NCBI GenBank assembly: GCA_963714205.1
Contig: CAVQNQ010000003.1
Location: forward strand, 1 to 64,000
Source: CAVQNQ01 sp963714205
Lineage (GTDB): Bacteria; Acidobacteriota; Terriglobia; Bryobacterales; Bryobacteraceae
Length of the DNA stretch: 64,000 nt
Direction of reading: 5' to 3'
Under the pieces are notes generated by a model, which was not told the origin of the DNA, did no database searches, and saw only the letters and a program-made list of their open reading frames with translations. This document shows, in pieces, positions 63,706 to 64,000 of the stretch (position 1 is the first letter of the stretch; each line of letters begins with the position of its first letter). Made by a program: the position numbers and the translations under genes.

Positions 63706-64000
63706 GCGTAAAAGCCCTTCATGAGAGATCCGATCACCAGGTTCCACCCGTCCGCCAGTACGAAGAGCAGGATCTTGAAAGGGGCGGAGATCATCACGGG
63801 GGGTAACTGAACCATTCCGATCGAAAGCGTTACGGACGCGACCACCAGGTCGATGATGAGAAACGGCAGGAAGAGCACCGCGCCGATCTGAAATCCAGCC
63901 TTCAATTCAGAGAGAATATAGGCCGGAATCAGGATCTTCAGATCGAGATCGGACGGGCTGTGAGGGGCGGGCGCGTGCGTGATTTCGACAAACAGCTTGA
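63702..64000 (-). CDS. fliP: Flagellar export protein FliP (C-terminal part, runs off the window)
   Basis: The last 99 residues of FliP: SPSDLDLKILIPAYILSELKAGFQIGAVLFLPFLIIDLVVASVTLSIGMVQLPPVMISAPFKILLFVLADGWNLVIGSLMKGFYA, with the invariant PAF/YxxSELKxAFxIGFxxxxPFLxIDxVVxxxLxxMGMxxxPPxxISLPxKxxLFVLxDGW pattern. The N-terminus lies beyond the window end. Pore-forming part of the export gate. Confidence 0.96.
   Translation of the reverse strand, partial: KLFVEITHAPAPHSPSDLDLKILIPAYILSELKAGFQIGAVLFLPFLIIDLVVASVTLSIGMVQLPPVMISAPFKILLFVLADGWNLVIGSLMKGFYA

Overview
The window looks like chromosomal DNA of a GC-rich, flagellated, rod-shaped Gram-negative bacterium, most likely an Acidobacteriota member (Bryobacterales/Solibacter-like). 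This is an inference from gene style: an ECF sigma factor overlapping a Ser/Thr kinase-TPR receptor, an Rne/Rng ribonuclease with a very large acidic insert, a DUF481 outer-membrane protein, and a tmRNA whose tag reads ANNTQFAYAA.

Region 1 (1 to about 27191) is a genomic island integrated into the 3' end of the tmRNA gene (ssrA). The 17-bp end of ssrA (27175-27191) is repeated at 3-19. A tyrosine recombinase (25705-27084) sits next to the intact ssrA copy, and an 11-bp motif is shared just inside both ends. Cargo from left to right: a secreted metalloprotease, an ECF sigma/receptor-kinase pair, an internally deleted IS3-type element, two small helix-turn-helix proteins and a replisome-organiser-like protein, a DUF488 protein, a serine recombinase, and a type I-G (formerly I-U) CRISPR-Cas locus. 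The cas operon is csb1(cas7)-csb2(cas5/6)-cas3-small cas8-like gene-cas2-cas4/cas1 fusion. It is followed by a leader and a very large array of 94 intact 36-nt repeats plus 3 decayed ones. The array ends 26 bp from the integrase gene.

Region 2 (27.2-31.7 kb) is core chromosome: tmRNA, two exported proteins and a frameshifted rne/rng gene.

Region 3 (32.0-38.8 kb) is the rod-shape operon, mreB-mreC-mreD-mrdA-rodA on the minus strand, plus a TPR membrane protein.

Region 4 (38.8-64.0 kb) is a nearly continuous minus-strand flagellar cluster. In transcription order it is fliP (partial)-fliQ-fliR-flhB-flhA-flhF-fliA-fliN-hypothetical; a sigma-54 activator on the plus strand; flgM-flgN-like-flgK-flgL-fliM; flbD-motA-motB; fliW-csrA; fliC; fliD-small gene-flgB-flgC-fliE-fliF-fliG-fliH-fliI-fliJ. 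Sequence-level regulation includes sigma-28-like promoters before fliC and flbD-motAB, an intrinsic terminator after fliC, and four GGA motifs in the fliC leader beside csrA and fliW.

Caution: at least twelve apparent frameshifts fall in genes expected to be intact (cas8-like, cas4/cas1, rne/rng, fliI, fliF, fliE, flgC, fliD). They are more economically explained as indel errors in the source assembly than as pseudogenes.
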